This document shows, in pieces, positions 51,066-60,418 of a DNA stretch of 64,000 nt. The notes beneath the pieces were generated by a model, which had not been told where the DNA came from, searched no databases, and was given only the letters and a program-made list of their open reading frames with translations. Origin of the DNA: Tatumella terrea. Lineage in GTDB: Bacteria; Pseudomonadota; Gammaproteobacteria; Enterobacterales; Enterobacteriaceae. A program made the translations under genes and the position numbers. Every line of letters starts with the position of its first letter. Position 1 is the stretch's first letter. Location: NCBI RefSeq assembly GCF_039523755.1, contig NZ_BAAAFX010000002.1, positions 62,001 through 126,000 on the forward strand. The letters run 5' to 3'.

Positions 51066-52475
51066 TCAGATATTTTCCAGGTCCAGCCCGCGGGTTTTCG
51101 GTCCGAACAGACCCACAGAGAGCATTACCATCAGCATGCTGAGGATAATAAAGAGGATGACGCCCTGGCTGCCGGCGTAGGCCAGAATAGAACCTATCAT
51201 GACACTACTGAAAACGGTTGATAAGCGGCTGAAGGAGTAGCAGAATCCGACCGCACGTGCGCGGATATGGGTAGGGAAAATCTCGGTCTGGTAAGAGTGG
51301 TAGCTGAAAGTCAGCCAGGCATTGGAATAGGTGATCATAAATCCGCAAAGGATCAGCAGTACCGGCTGAGTTACCAGCGCAAACAGTGTGCCGAAGACAA
51401 CCGTCATCAGTGAAGAGATAACGATCTGCCACTTATTTTCTATTTTGTCGGCATAGCGACTGCACAGTAACGACCCCAGCGGGTAAGCCAGAGTAATAAA
51501 GAAAGAGTAAAGCAGGCTATGGGTCAGCGTAGTGCCTTTGCCGGAAAGCAGGGCCGGTAGCCAGTTGCCGAAACCGAAGAAGCCAATCGACTGGAAGAAG
51601 TTCATCACCACCAGCATCAGGGTCCTTTTACGCCATTGCGGGGCCCAGATCTCGCGGAATTTCCCCTGAACCGGGGCTTTTACGCCGGAAGTGTCCACCC
51701 GGAAGTCGGTGACCGGAGTCATTCCGCAACGTTTTTCCATGTCACTGAGTACCTGATGAGCCTCCTGATAGCGTCCCTGCTGTGCCAGCCAGCGGGCCGA
51801 TTCCGGCAGGTTACGCCGGATGCTCCAGATAATCAGCGAACAGACGGCCCCGGCAATGATGACCCACCGCCAGCCTTCCAGTGTCAGAAGAGTTTGCGGA
51901 ATAAGCCACCAGGACATGATGGCCACGACAGGGACAGAAAGAAACTGGATAAAGAAAGAGAAAGCAAAAGCCCGGCTGCGTAAATGTGCCGGCATCCATT
52001 CCGAGAGATAGGTATCAATCGTGACCAGTTCGACCCCCAGACCCACCCCGACCAGAAAACGGCAAAGAATGATGCCTTCTGCACTGTTCTGAAAGGCCAT
52101 CAGCAGAGAAAACACCCCGTACCAGGCAAGTGCACACATAAAGGTCAGCCGGCGGCCAAATCTGTCTGCATATTTGGCCAGTAAACTGGCACCGAAAAAT
52201 AAACCGAGGAAGGTGACCGAAGCGAAAGCTGCCTGATCAGAAATACCAAAAACACCTTCATTCCCCGTATGAAATATCTTAGCTGCCAGTAAACCTGAAC
52301 TAATATATCCTGTTTCAAAGAGATCGTAGAGTTCAAAGAATCCGCCGAGGGCTAACAGAGAAATAAAACACCAGAGGCTTTTACTTGCCGGTAATGCATC
52401 AATGCGTCCGGCGATTGTCGTATTATTTCGATTGGGAGTAGCAGATATCTCTGCTGTAATACAAGACGATGACAT
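51066..52475 (-). CDS. MFS metabolite:proton symporter
   Basis: A major-facilitator carrier of about 469 residues (12 spans) of the YaaU/YdjE-like metabolite symporter group. Motif A is LAKYADRFGRRLTF, and LRSRAFAFSFFIQF plus NLPESARWLAQQGRYQEA in the central loop are typical. The frame is open to a GTG at 52523, but the ATG at 52475 starts a more normal N-terminus; neither has a strong ribosome site. It lies just past the gluconate dehydrogenase terminator in the opposite direction, so a sugar-acid substrate is possible but unproven. Confidence 0.85.
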   Translation of the reverse strand: MSSSCITAEISATPNRNNTTIAGRIDALPASKSLWCFISLLALGGFFELYDLFETGYISSGLLAAKIFHTGNEGVFGISDQAAFASVTFLGLFFGASLLAKYADRFGRRLTFMCALAWYGVFSLLMAFQNSAEGIILCRFLVGVGLGVELVTIDTYLSEWMPAHLRSRAFAFSFFIQFLSVPVVAIMSWWLIPQTLLTLEGWRWVIIAGAVCSLIIWSIRRNLPESARWLAQQGRYQEAHQVLSDMEKRCGMTPVTDFRVDTSGVKAPVQGKFREIWAPQWRKRTLMLVVMNFFQSIGFFGFGNWLPALLSGKGTTLTHSLLYSFFITLAYPLGSLLCSRYADKIENKWQIVISSLMTVVFGTLFALVTQPVLLILCGFMITYSNAWLTFSYHSYQTEIFPTHIRARAVGFCYSFSRLSTVFSSVMIGSILAYAGSQGVILFIILSMLMVMLSVGLFGPKTRGLDLENI

Positions 52476-52635
52476 AAATAACTTAACCCCGGGCTTACTG
52501 TATTTGCAATTCTGCTGATCCACAATTTTTATTGGAAAGGTAAGATAAGCAGTGAACGAGAATGCAGAATAGTCGAAGGAAATAAAAAAGACGAGGGTAA
52601 ATTTTTAGTCATTAACCGTAATAATAGCGGGGGAT

Positions 52636-52662
52636 GTTCCGCGAAATATTTTCCCGCGGAAC
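52636..52662 (-). terminator. Hairpin downstream of tsx
   Basis: GTTCCGCG pairs with CGCGGAAC (8 bp) around an 11-base AT-rich loop, between the tsx stop and the MFS gene start. Confidence 0.6.
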
Positions 52663-52698
52663 AATACCGTTAATAATAATAACGGAGAGCGGAATTAA

Positions 52699-53571
52699 TC
52701 AGAAACTATATCCGACCACCGCATAGTAGCCCCATCCGGTATTTCGGGTAGAAAAATCACCCTGACCAAAGTTAAGGGTTGATCCATCGGCCCACTGTCC
52801 GCCGTTATGGAAGTAACGGGCGACCAGAGAGTAATGCCAGTGATCATAGGACAGAGACAGGATATGGCTGGAGGCGATAGAGTTACCGGTACGCACAGGG
52901 CCAGCTTTCTCACCCAGATCAGAATCCCAGTCTACGTTAGTAAAACCAATATAGGCGAGGTTGCCGCCCCACAGGGTGGTCAGTGGTAACATATATTTAA
53001 TTTTAAAACGGTAACCGTCCCAGCTATTTTCATTGGCGGCACCGTAGTTCTGCCATTGATATTTAGCGTAAACGTTCATGGATAATGCCAGTTTTGTGCC
53101 GGTATCAATATCGGTCCCCAGCCCCATATACCAGGTGTTCTGGCGGTTAGCATTATTCGGGCCCATATCGTAAATATAGTTATTGGCAAAATACCATTCT
53201 TTAAAAGGACCAAAGCCCAGGTCAGTGCCGGTCAGCTTATCAATCGAGAAGCGGGGTTCAATTTCCATAAACATGGGTGAACCTTTGTGTCTGTCCCAGA
53301 TCCCGTTGTCATTCCCGTTTCCGGTCCCGAAGAATTTCGGTAAATCGAGGTACCCATAAAAATCAAACCAGTCTTTATGAGCAAAGGCTTCATATTCCAG
53401 GTAGAGATCATTATTTAACTGAGGTCCGAAACGGGTGTGATAACTGCCAACGACATTCACACTCTGATGCCACCAGTCAGAGACATACTCCGGGGAGGAG
53501 TCTGCCGCATAGGTATGGCCCGCCACAGAGCCTGCCAGAAGTGTTGCTGCCATCATTATTTTATATTTCAT
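52699..53571 (-). CDS. tsx: Nucleoside-specific outer membrane channel Tsx
   Basis: A 290-residue outer-membrane barrel (E. coli Tsx has 294). The ATG at 53571 begins a signal peptide (IMMAATLLAGSVAGHTYA); the frame upstream to 53745 has no signal character. The mature start SPEYVSDWWHQSVNVVGSYH and the ends FNQGDF-like LNFGQGDFSTRNTGWGYY and VVGYSF fit Tsx, a channel for nucleosides and a phage and colicin receptor. A CRP-like site lies about 190 bases upstream, in keeping with cAMP-CRP control of tsx. Confidence 0.93.
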   Translation of the reverse strand: MKYKIMMAATLLAGSVAGHTYAADSSPEYVSDWWHQSVNVVGSYHTRFGPQLNNDLYLEYEAFAHKDWFDFYGYLDLPKFFGTGNGNDNGIWDRHKGSPMFMEIEPRFSIDKLTGTDLGFGPFKEWYFANNYIYDMGPNNANRQNTWYMGLGTDIDTGTKLALSMNVYAKYQWQNYGAANENSWDGYRFKIKYMLPLTTLWGGNLAYIGFTNVDWDSDLGEKAGPVRTGNSIASSHILSLSYDHWHYSLVARYFHNGGQWADGSTLNFGQGDFSTRNTGWGYYAVVGYSF

Positions 53572-53761
53572 TTTATAGCCACCATTTGCTGAACACTGAA
53601 AGAGCGCATCTGAAGACAGACGCAAAGAAAATGGAGTCAAACCAGATGCATAAGACAGATAAACCGTTGCGTATCCGGAATGATCATGCCGGATATCATA
53701 CGACAGGAAAGGGAGAATCCTCACAATTGTTATAATCTGTTTCATTTTTTAGCAAAACTAA

Positions 53762-53777
53762 TGTGATCCAGATCATA
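53762..53777. promoter_or_regulatory. CRP-like site upstream of tsx
   Basis: TGTGATCCAGATCATA has the TGTGA-N6-TCACA spacing with 9 of 10 half-site bases matching. The 442-base gap 53572-54013 contains nothing else I can identify. Confidence 0.6.
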
Positions 53778-54013
53778 TTAGTATCATTTTTCTTAAGTCT
53801 GATGAGGTGGCCTGCGGGAATAGTTTGCCAGAAAACGCTATTTGCCGCGGGCGGGAGCCGGAGACGGATCCGCGGGAAAGCCTCCCGGGAATGCCTTAAA
53901 AGTGAACGCGGAGAAATGACTTCCCGGAAATATACATAACAAAGTATGATGATTTACTCCTGGCAGCGTCGATCAGAGGTTGTCGCCGGAAATAAAAACC
54001 TACGGGGAAGATT

Positions 54014-54487
54014 ATGGCCGCAAGACAGCATCATTATCGTGTGACAGTTCGCTGGACGGGAAACCGTGGCGAAGGAACATCGTCTTATCAGGCCTATGGG
54101 CGTGAAGGGGAGTTGCAGGCTGAAGGGCGACAGCCGATTGCACTGAGTGCAGACCCTGCTTTCCGGGGCGACTATACCCGCTGGAATCCTGAACAGCTCC
54201 TGCTGGCATCGGTCTCTGCCTGCCATAAATTATGGTATCTGCATTTATGTGCAGATGCCGGTATCGTGGTGGAAGAGTATCAGGATGAGGCCGAAGGGAC
54301 GATGGTGGAAGGGGTGAAAGGCCATTTTACCGGCATCATACTCAAGCCGCGTATCCGCCTGCAGAATGATCATGACAGGGATCGGGCCACGGCCCTCCAT
54401 CACAACGCGCATGATGCCTGTTTTATCGCAAATTCGGTTAATTTCCCGGTGGAATGCCGGCCGGAATTTGTGACCAGCGGCGGGTAA
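54014..54487 (+). CDS. OsmC-family protein
   Basis: A 157-residue OsmC/Ohr-like protein. The family pattern appears in GNRGEGTSSYQAYGREG, the first conserved Cys helix LNPEQLL-like RWNPEQLLLASVSACHKLWY (Cys near residue 74), and the second Cys near the end (HNAHDACFIANSVNFPVECR). OsmC proteins are cytoplasmic thiol peroxidases that reduce organic hydroperoxides. The GN-S-T-S region and both Cys-containing helices are present, so the enzyme is probably active. Confidence 0.87.
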   Translation: MAARQHHYRVTVRWTGNRGEGTSSYQAYGREGELQAEGRQPIALSADPAFRGDYTRWNPEQLLLASVSACHKLWYLHLCADAGIVVEEYQDEAEGTMVEGVKGHFTGIILKPRIRLQNDHDRDRATALHHNAHDACFIANSVNFPVECRPEFVTSGG

Positions 54488-54525
54488 CGCCTTCCAGCAC
54501 CGGACGACCGGTAACAGGATAACGA

Positions 54526-55422
54526 ATGCAACAGGGTGAAAACCTGCAGGCGATGTATATTTTTGCCCGGGTGGTGGAACAACAAAGCTTCAGTCTGGCC
54601 GCGGGGTTACTGGGCGTATCCACCGCCACCGTCAGCCGTGAAATCGCCGCACTTGAAAACCGCCTGGCGATGAAATTATTGCACCGTACCACCCGCAAGG
54701 TGACCGTCACCGAATGCGGCCTGCTTTATTACCGCTATTGTGAAAGCCTTAGCCGGCAGGTGTCAGCGGCGGATGATTTTATTCACCGCATGCACAGTCA
54801 GCCGGCGGGTCAGGTCAGGCTGGTGGCTCCGGTCACTTACGGGTGTCAATGCATCGTCCCGCTACTGCAACCCTTTATGCAGCAAAATATTCATGTGCGT
54901 GTCGATCTTGACCTGAGCGACAGAGAACCGGATATGATGCATGATGATATTGATGTGGCGATCGTGGTTCGTCAGCGGCCCCCGGATCAGGGGATATCGC
55001 AGCCGCTCTCGGTGATCCATTGGGGACTGTATGCCGCGGAGAGTTATCTGGACAGGCACCCCGGGCTGACGTCACCGGAACAGCTTGGTCGTCACCAGCT
55101 ACTCACCTTCCACGGACCGGCCCATCAGGCGGCCCTCAGTTTCCGGAAAGAAAAAAAACGCATAGAAGTGAATGCGGTCAGCCGGTTTCGTGCCAATAAC
55201 AGCATGGCCTTACTTACCGCGGCCTGCGCCGGGGCGGGCATTGCCTGTCTGCCTTCCTATATGGTCCATCAGGCCCTGGCAGAGGGCACCTTACGTCCGG
55301 TATTACCTGACTGGCAGCTACCCGGTTATCGCAGCTACCTGCTGCGTAAGATGCAGGATACGCTCTCTTCGCCGGTTACACGGTTATGTGATTTACTGAC
55401 AGAAAAACTCAGAGACGCCTGA
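54526..55422 (+). CDS. LysR-family regulator
   Basis: A 298-residue LysR-type regulator of the DsdC-like/CrgA group. The helix-turn-helix is in residues 12-55 (LAAGLLGVSTATVSREIAAL), and the effector domain begins near QVRLVAPVTYGCQCIVPLL. An alternative start at the internal ATG (54553, MYIFARVV) is possible. It lies between osmC and an MFS pump on the same strand and may control the latter. Confidence 0.87.
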   Translation: MQQGENLQAMYIFARVVEQQSFSLAAGLLGVSTATVSREIAALENRLAMKLLHRTTRKVTVTECGLLYYRYCESLSRQVSAADDFIHRMHSQPAGQVRLVAPVTYGCQCIVPLLQPFMQQNIHVRVDLDLSDREPDMMHDDIDVAIVVRQRPPDQGISQPLSVIHWGLYAAESYLDRHPGLTSPEQLGRHQLLTFHGPAHQAALSFRKEKKRIEVNAVSRFRANNSMALLTAACAGAGIACLPSYMVHQALAEGTLRPVLPDWQLPGYRSYLLRKMQDTLSSPVTRLCDLLTEKLRDA

Positions 55423-55448
55423 TTATTACACCTGCGTAATAATCAGGG

Positions 55449-55476
55449 AGCAGCCGGTAAATATCTTCCGGCTGCT
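55449..55476 (+). terminator. Hairpins after the LysR gene
   Basis: AGCAGCCGG pairs with CCGGCTGCT (9 bp), and a smaller perfect stem ATTATTAC/GTAATAAT lies just before it (55422-55443). TTTT follows at 55480-55483. Confidence 0.6.
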
Positions 55477-55536
55477 ATGTTTTCCCGCGGCCAGGCATTA
55501 CGCTTTCTTTTTCTCTCAGCAAAGCAGGTGATTGAA

Positions 55537-56742
55537 ATGGCAGATAACTCTGGGAATATTTCAGAAGAAAACCCCCACTGGCAACGTAATCTCTGGGTTT
55601 GTACTCTGGGGTCATTCAGCACATTGATTGCCATGAGTCTGCTGCTGCCTTTTCTTCCCCTTTATCTGCAGTCCTTAGGTGTTAAAGGCACGAGCAGTAT
55701 TGCCCACTGGTCTGCCGTGGCCTACGGGGCAACCTTTCTGACGGCGGCCCTGACGGCACCGTTATGGGGACGGCTGGCAGATATCTATGGCCGTAAACTA
55801 ATGCTGATCAGGGCCAGTCTGGGGATGGCTATTGCCATGTCACTGATGGGGATGGCAACAGCGCCGTGGCAGCTGGTCGCTTTACGCTTACTGGCCGGCT
55901 TACTGGGGGGTTATGCTTCCGGTTCAATGATTCTGGTGGCAGCACAAACCCCGAAAAAGAAAACAGGGTATGCCATCGGTATTCTGTCCGGCGGGATCAT
56001 GGCCGGCAATATTGTCGGTCCGCTGGCCGGAGGCGTGCTTCCCGGTCTTATCGGGATCCGCGAAACTTTCCTGCTGACCGGGGGGATTATTTTTCTGGCT
56101 TTTCTGGGCACGCTGTTCTTTCTTAAAGAGGAACGCCAGCCGGCCAGACATTCCCCGTCGTCGTCTGCGGTACGACAACCGGCCCCTGTGGCGGTGAAGG
56201 TGATGTGGGTCTCTGCGATGTTACTGATTTTCGCCACGATGTCTGTCGAACCGATTATTACCCTGTATGTTGCCAGCCTGATGTCTGATCTGACGCAGGC
56301 GACGTTGTTTACCGGCATTATCATGGCATCCACAGCCTTAGGCAGCATTATCTCCGCTCCGCGTATCGGCGCACTGGCTGACCGGACAGGCCACTGGCGT
56401 GTGCTGTGCGTCGGTTTACTGGTCTGTGGTGTTTTACTGATCCCGCAGGCCTTTGTAACCGCGGTCTGGCAGTTGCTGGTATTACGTTTCCTGATGGGGC
56501 TGGCGTTAGGCGGGATGTTACCCTGTATCACGGCGATTATCCGGCATCATGCACCGGCCGGACACACCGGTCGCTTACTCGGGTATTCCACCTCGGCACA
56601 ATATATCGGGCAGGTTTGCGGACCGCTGTTTGGCGGAGTGGTGGCTGGTCAGGCCGGGATGCCGGCAGTTTTCCTTGGCACGGCGATAATCATGCTGTCA
56701 GCCGCAGGGATCAACCGGGTCTGGTACAGGAAAATGGCATAA
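55537..56742 (+). CDS. MdtG-like MFS drug efflux transporter
   Basis: A 401-residue DHA1-type transporter with 12 spans. The N-terminus HWQRNLWVCTLGSFSTLIAM and LLPFLPLYLQSLGVKG resemble E. coli MdtG, with motif A APLWGRLADIYGRKLMLIRA and motif C-like GILSGGIMAGNIVGPLAGG. The frame opens at 55477, but the ATG at 55537 gives the family start. It is probably a proton-driven exporter of small toxic compounds. Confidence 0.87.
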   Translation: MADNSGNISEENPHWQRNLWVCTLGSFSTLIAMSLLLPFLPLYLQSLGVKGTSSIAHWSAVAYGATFLTAALTAPLWGRLADIYGRKLMLIRASLGMAIAMSLMGMATAPWQLVALRLLAGLLGGYASGSMILVAAQTPKKKTGYAIGILSGGIMAGNIVGPLAGGVLPGLIGIRETFLLTGGIIFLAFLGTLFFLKEERQPARHSPSSSAVRQPAPVAVKVMWVSAMLLIFATMSVEPIITLYVASLMSDLTQATLFTGIIMASTALGSIISAPRIGALADRTGHWRVLCVGLLVCGVLLIPQAFVTAVWQLLVLRFLMGLALGGMLPCITAIIRHHAPAGHTGRLLGYSTSAQYIGQVCGPLFGGVVAGQAGMPAVFLGTAIIMLSAAGINRVWYRKMA

Positions 56743-56749
56743 AAGAAGA

Positions 56750-56767
56750 CCCCGGCGGACGCCGGGG
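56750..56767. terminator. Terminator between the MFS and POT genes
   Basis: CCCCGGC pairs with GCCGGGG around a 4-base loop in the 35-base gap between two convergent genes. Confidence 0.65.
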
Positions 56768-56777
56768 CCGGAAACAC

Positions 56778-58343
56778 TCAGGCCTCTGCACGGACCTGCG
56801 GGGTGATCATGCGACGCAATAACGGGATAAGCACGGCGATCACGACAGCGGTAATCACCGAACCCCAGCCCAGCAGATTAAAGATATGGCTGTAGCCCGG
56901 GTTGGTGGCGACAGGCGTTGTGTTACTGTTATCCGGCATCATGCCAGAGAAATAGTCTGCCAGTACCGAGGCCACTCCGGTCACCATCATCCAGCTACCC
57001 ATCATCAATCCCTGATGCTGTTTCGGCGCCAGTTTCCCGATCATGGCATAGCCAATCGGCGAGATCAGCAGTTCACCGATACTCTGCAGAATATAACTGA
57101 TGACTATCCATTTGAAGGCCATCAGACCATTACTGCCCGCCAGTGAGATCCCTACCGGTAAGACCAGCATGCCGAGACCGATAAACACCAGTGAAGAGGC
57201 GAACTGCATCGGAATATCAATCCGGTAACCTTTTTTACGCAGGTGGTTAAAGTACATCGCCATTAACGGACCACCGATCACAATGACGATGGTATTAATA
57301 TTCTGGATCCACTGCGGGGCAACCTGCCAGCCATACACATTCAGGTCGATATTATGTTCGGAGAACAGCATCAGACCCATAGGTGCCAGCTGATAGAGTG
57401 ACCAGAAGACCAGAGAACCCAGCATCAGGATCAGGTAGGCACCCATACGTGAACGTTCATCTGCCACCGGGTGTTTCAGTGTCATCAGGCACAGCAGGAT
57501 AAAGATCAGGCTACCGATAGCGATAACAAAATAGCTACTGATGGCGGCATAGGTCAGCATCACACGAATGATCGGTAGCAGCACAAGCAGGATTGCAATC
57601 CCGGCCACCAGACGCTGACGGTAGGTCGACGGGCTGACCTGAGTCAGCGGCGTGTTTTTATCTTTCAGGTGACCCCAGAACATGAACGCTGCGATGATAG
57701 CGATGATGTTGCCCAGAGAAGCAAACATAAACAGAGCTTTATAATTTTCGCTAAGCTGGTAATAACCCGCGACAGTAAACCCGATAAAAAAGCCCAGGTT
57801 CATCCCGGCATAATTCCACAGGAAAGCGCTTTCACGGCGGTCATCTTCCGGTGCGAAACGCTGAGTCAGCATCATATTGAGGCAGGTAACATTCAGCCCG
57901 CTTCCGGTCAGGAACATGGCGAGTCCCCAATAGAGCCCGGTGACTCCGGCGCTGGCAATCAGGTAACAACCGATAACCTGCAATACCATCCCGAGGACAA
58001 ACAGGTTACGGTTACTCAGATAGCGCCCGCCCAGGTATCCGCCAAACAGGTGGAGCCCATAGTTAAACGCGCCAAATACGCCCATGATGGCATTCGCTGA
58101 ATCTTCGCTGAAGCCCAGTTTTTTGGTGGCGTACAGTACCAGTGTGGAATAAAGCACGGCAAAGCCGAGTGTGGAAAAGGTCTGGATGAAAAACAGAATG
58201 GCTGAGCCACTGATTTTCTCCGGTGTGGTTTTGACTGAAGCGTTCAACGCTTTCCCCTTATTATGCGGATGTTGTGTAAATCTCTGACCGACACCGTCGT
58301 CGCGATGCATTGGCGTTTTGTCAGGATTGTTAAAAAATGCCAT
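56778..58343 (-). CDS. POT/PTR-family di/tripeptide transporter
   Basis: A 521-residue proton-coupled oligopeptide transporter of the Dtp group. Family signatures are FGAFNYGLHLFGGYLGGRYL, near the first POT motif, and the second motif FLWNYAGMNLGFFIGFTVAG. There are about 14 spans. The first 40 residues are a hydrophilic extension. It imports di- and tripeptides across the inner membrane. Which Dtp paralogue it is cannot be decided here. Confidence 0.9.
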   Translation of the reverse strand: MAFFNNPDKTPMHRDDGVGQRFTQHPHNKGKALNASVKTTPEKISGSAILFFIQTFSTLGFAVLYSTLVLYATKKLGFSEDSANAIMGVFGAFNYGLHLFGGYLGGRYLSNRNLFVLGMVLQVIGCYLIASAGVTGLYWGLAMFLTGSGLNVTCLNMMLTQRFAPEDDRRESAFLWNYAGMNLGFFIGFTVAGYYQLSENYKALFMFASLGNIIAIIAAFMFWGHLKDKNTPLTQVSPSTYRQRLVAGIAILLVLLPIIRVMLTYAAISSYFVIAIGSLIFILLCLMTLKHPVADERSRMGAYLILMLGSLVFWSLYQLAPMGLMLFSEHNIDLNVYGWQVAPQWIQNINTIVIVIGGPLMAMYFNHLRKKGYRIDIPMQFASSLVFIGLGMLVLPVGISLAGSNGLMAFKWIVISYILQSIGELLISPIGYAMIGKLAPKQHQGLMMGSWMMVTGVASVLADYFSGMMPDNSNTTPVATNPGYSHIFNLLGWGSVITAVVIAVLIPLLRRMITPQVRAEA

Positions 58344-58736
58344 CTTTCTGTAAAACTAACAACTGTTAAATCTGATTATTTATGCATTAAATCCGGTCTG
58401 ATGTTCAAAAAGCCCTTGCCTGAGACGGTTATTGATAAATAACCAGAATAAAATTCCGCTGATTTTTCCTCCGTTTTTTATGCAGGGCGTCAGGGCCAGG
58501 CGTGACGATACCGGACGTCGGGGGCGAAAGTTTCTGCCTGAAGAAGATGAAAAAATTTAATTGTTTTTACCTATCTGAATGATGTTTTTGATAGTTTACT
58601 CCTCGAATAAAGGGCGAGGACCCGGCCAATTCAGCGTTATACTTTCCTGAGTAAACAAAGAGTTGAGTCTTTCATCTATGCCTGGCATGCCGTGCTGGAG
58701 ATTCTGACCGCTAACCATTTTCATCTCAGGTGTGTT

Positions 58737-59435
58737 ATGTCCCCTTTACAGCTTGCTAATTTTTCAATCAATTTTGTTTTCCAGCCGATGTTTGGTAAAA
58801 CCGGAGAGTTGCTAGCGGTTGAATGTTTATCGAGGATCACCGCCAACCACCAGGGGACAGCAATCTCTCCGGAATTTTTTTTCCGGAACGTCACACCTGC
58901 GATGAGCATTGACATACTTAAAGCACAGATTGCTTTGATTGAGTCTTACCGTGACTGGTTTATCCGCCACAATGTGATTGTGACGGTGAATATCGATGAT
59001 AAGTCACTGGACTTTGTGAATGCACATTACCTGTCAGAAGGTCGCTCCTTTGCCGGTTTCATCCATTTTGAAGTGAATGAGTCTTCAGACAGTCTGGTGC
59101 CTGAGCCAAACCATACTCCGGTATTCCATAAGCAGCGGACATTCTGGCTGGATGATTTTGGTTCCGGGCTTTCCGGATTCTCAGCTTTTTTCGATAATCA
59201 ATTTCGCTATATCAAAATAGACCGATTTTTGTTCTGGAACTTTATGAGTAAGCCTGGCGGAAGCCAGTTGATGGGAGCGTTACTGAACTTCTTTTCATTA
59301 AATAATTGTAATGTTGTCGTCGAAGGTATCGAAACCGATCAGCATGAAAAATGGCTGTCTGAAATGCCTTATTATGCGTTACAAGGGAAGCTCTGGAAGG
59401 AGCTGACCATTGAAGAGTTGTGCTGTGCCGCCTGA
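58737..59435 (+). CDS. Stand-alone EAL-domain protein
   Basis: A 232-residue protein consisting of one EAL domain with no sensor or GGDEF part, counted from the ATG at 58737 (the frame opens at a GTG, 58692). The residues needed for cyclic-di-GMP hydrolysis seem present: ECLSR in place of EALLR, Asn in TVNIDD, Glu in HFEVNE, Asp-Asp in WLDDFGSG, Lys in YIKIDR, Glu in VEGIET and Gln in ALQGKLW. In size and C-terminal sequence it also recalls YdiV, an inactive EAL regulator of flagella. It precedes ycgR by 141 bases, which points to flagellar brake control. Confidence 0.82.
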   Translation: MSPLQLANFSINFVFQPMFGKTGELLAVECLSRITANHQGTAISPEFFFRNVTPAMSIDILKAQIALIESYRDWFIRHNVIVTVNIDDKSLDFVNAHYLSEGRSFAGFIHFEVNESSDSLVPEPNHTPVFHKQRTFWLDDFGSGLSGFSAFFDNQFRYIKIDRFLFWNFMSKPGGSQLMGALLNFFSLNNCNVVVEGIETDQHEKWLSEMPYYALQGKLWKELTIEELCCAA

Positions 59436-59576
59436 TACCGCAGTGTTATGTCGTCTGTGGCGCCACAGGCGGTGGAGCCCTGTCTGCTATGCCATAAAGA
59501 GAGCAAGCCTTGTGAACATTTCCCTATTTTTATATGTTATTTTACAGGTTCTCTTAAGTAAGAAGGCTTATCTGCT

Positions 59577-60284
59577 ATGGCTGGTGTTAATACTGATCTG
59601 CGGACGCTCAGAAATGATCGTTTTGAACTGGTCGCTATCCTGCGTACTCTGCTGAAAGAAAAACATCGTTTGAGCCTCAGTTCGGAAGAGGGACACGATT
59701 TCGAATTGTTACGTGTTGAATCCAGCCGTGTTTATCTGAGCCTGCCACAGGCTGACTTTACGTTACCCGCAACACTTGAGCTCAGTGCAGAAGGGCGTGA
59801 AGCAAAAATTATTTTTACCCTGAATGCCGTGCGTGAGGAACAGACCGCCGCGGGGACGATACTGACCGGTGACCTCGGTGATGAGTTTAATTATTTTCAA
59901 CGGCGCATTAACCTGCGGGTGCCACTGCCACTCTGGAAGAATTTTACCCTGACGTTGCCGTTATCAGGATTCAGTGCCCCCCAGCCGTTCATCATCTATG
60001 ACTTTTCGGTGGGCGGATTAGGCGTCTATACCCCGAATCCGTTGTCACAAAAAATCAAAGTCGGGTCGGTATTTAAGAAAGCATTATTGTCACTGGGTGA
60101 ATACGGTGAATTTAAAGCCAATATAGAGATCATCGCCCTCAACGAACTGGAAGAAGAACTGCCGGAATATCCGGGATATCAGCAACGTATGTCGGTCAGG
60201 TTTACCAATCTGTCACTGATAAATCAGCGTAACTTCCAGAAAATTGCGTATGCGTTTGAAGTTAACTTCAAGCGTAAGCGATAA
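59577..60284 (+). CDS. ycgR: Flagellar brake protein YcgR
   Basis: A 235-residue PilZ protein that binds cyclic-di-GMP and slows the flagellar motor by contacting the rotor/stator. The N-terminal YcgR domain (residues 1-115) is followed by a PilZ domain with the ligand motif RRINLR (RxxxR type) and DFSVGGLG (D/NxSxxG). Length and both domains match E. coli YcgR (244). Its partner could be the primary flagellum or the Flag-2 motor of this window. Confidence 0.93.
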   Translation: MAGVNTDLRTLRNDRFELVAILRTLLKEKHRLSLSSEEGHDFELLRVESSRVYLSLPQADFTLPATLELSAEGREAKIIFTLNAVREEQTAAGTILTGDLGDEFNYFQRRINLRVPLPLWKNFTLTLPLSGFSAPQPFIIYDFSVGGLGVYTPNPLSQKIKVGSVFKKALLSLGEYGEFKANIEIIALNELEEELPEYPGYQQRMSVRFTNLSLINQRNFQKIAYAFEVNFKRKR

Positions 60285-60391
60285 CACAGTCCTGACTTCC
60301 TTCCTGTGGCCGGCGTTTTCTTCGGTACTCTTACACCCTGCTGATTCACGATATTCCGCGTGGTTCCTGTCTCAGATGACAGGCTGCGAAC

Positions 60392-60408
60392 GGCCCCGTT
60401 ACGGGGCC
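60392..60408. terminator. Terminator between ycgR and the adhesin gene
   Basis: GGCCCCG pairs with CGGGGCC around a 3-base loop in the gap between two convergent genes. Confidence 0.65.
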
Positions 60409-60418
60409 GCGGAAAGGC

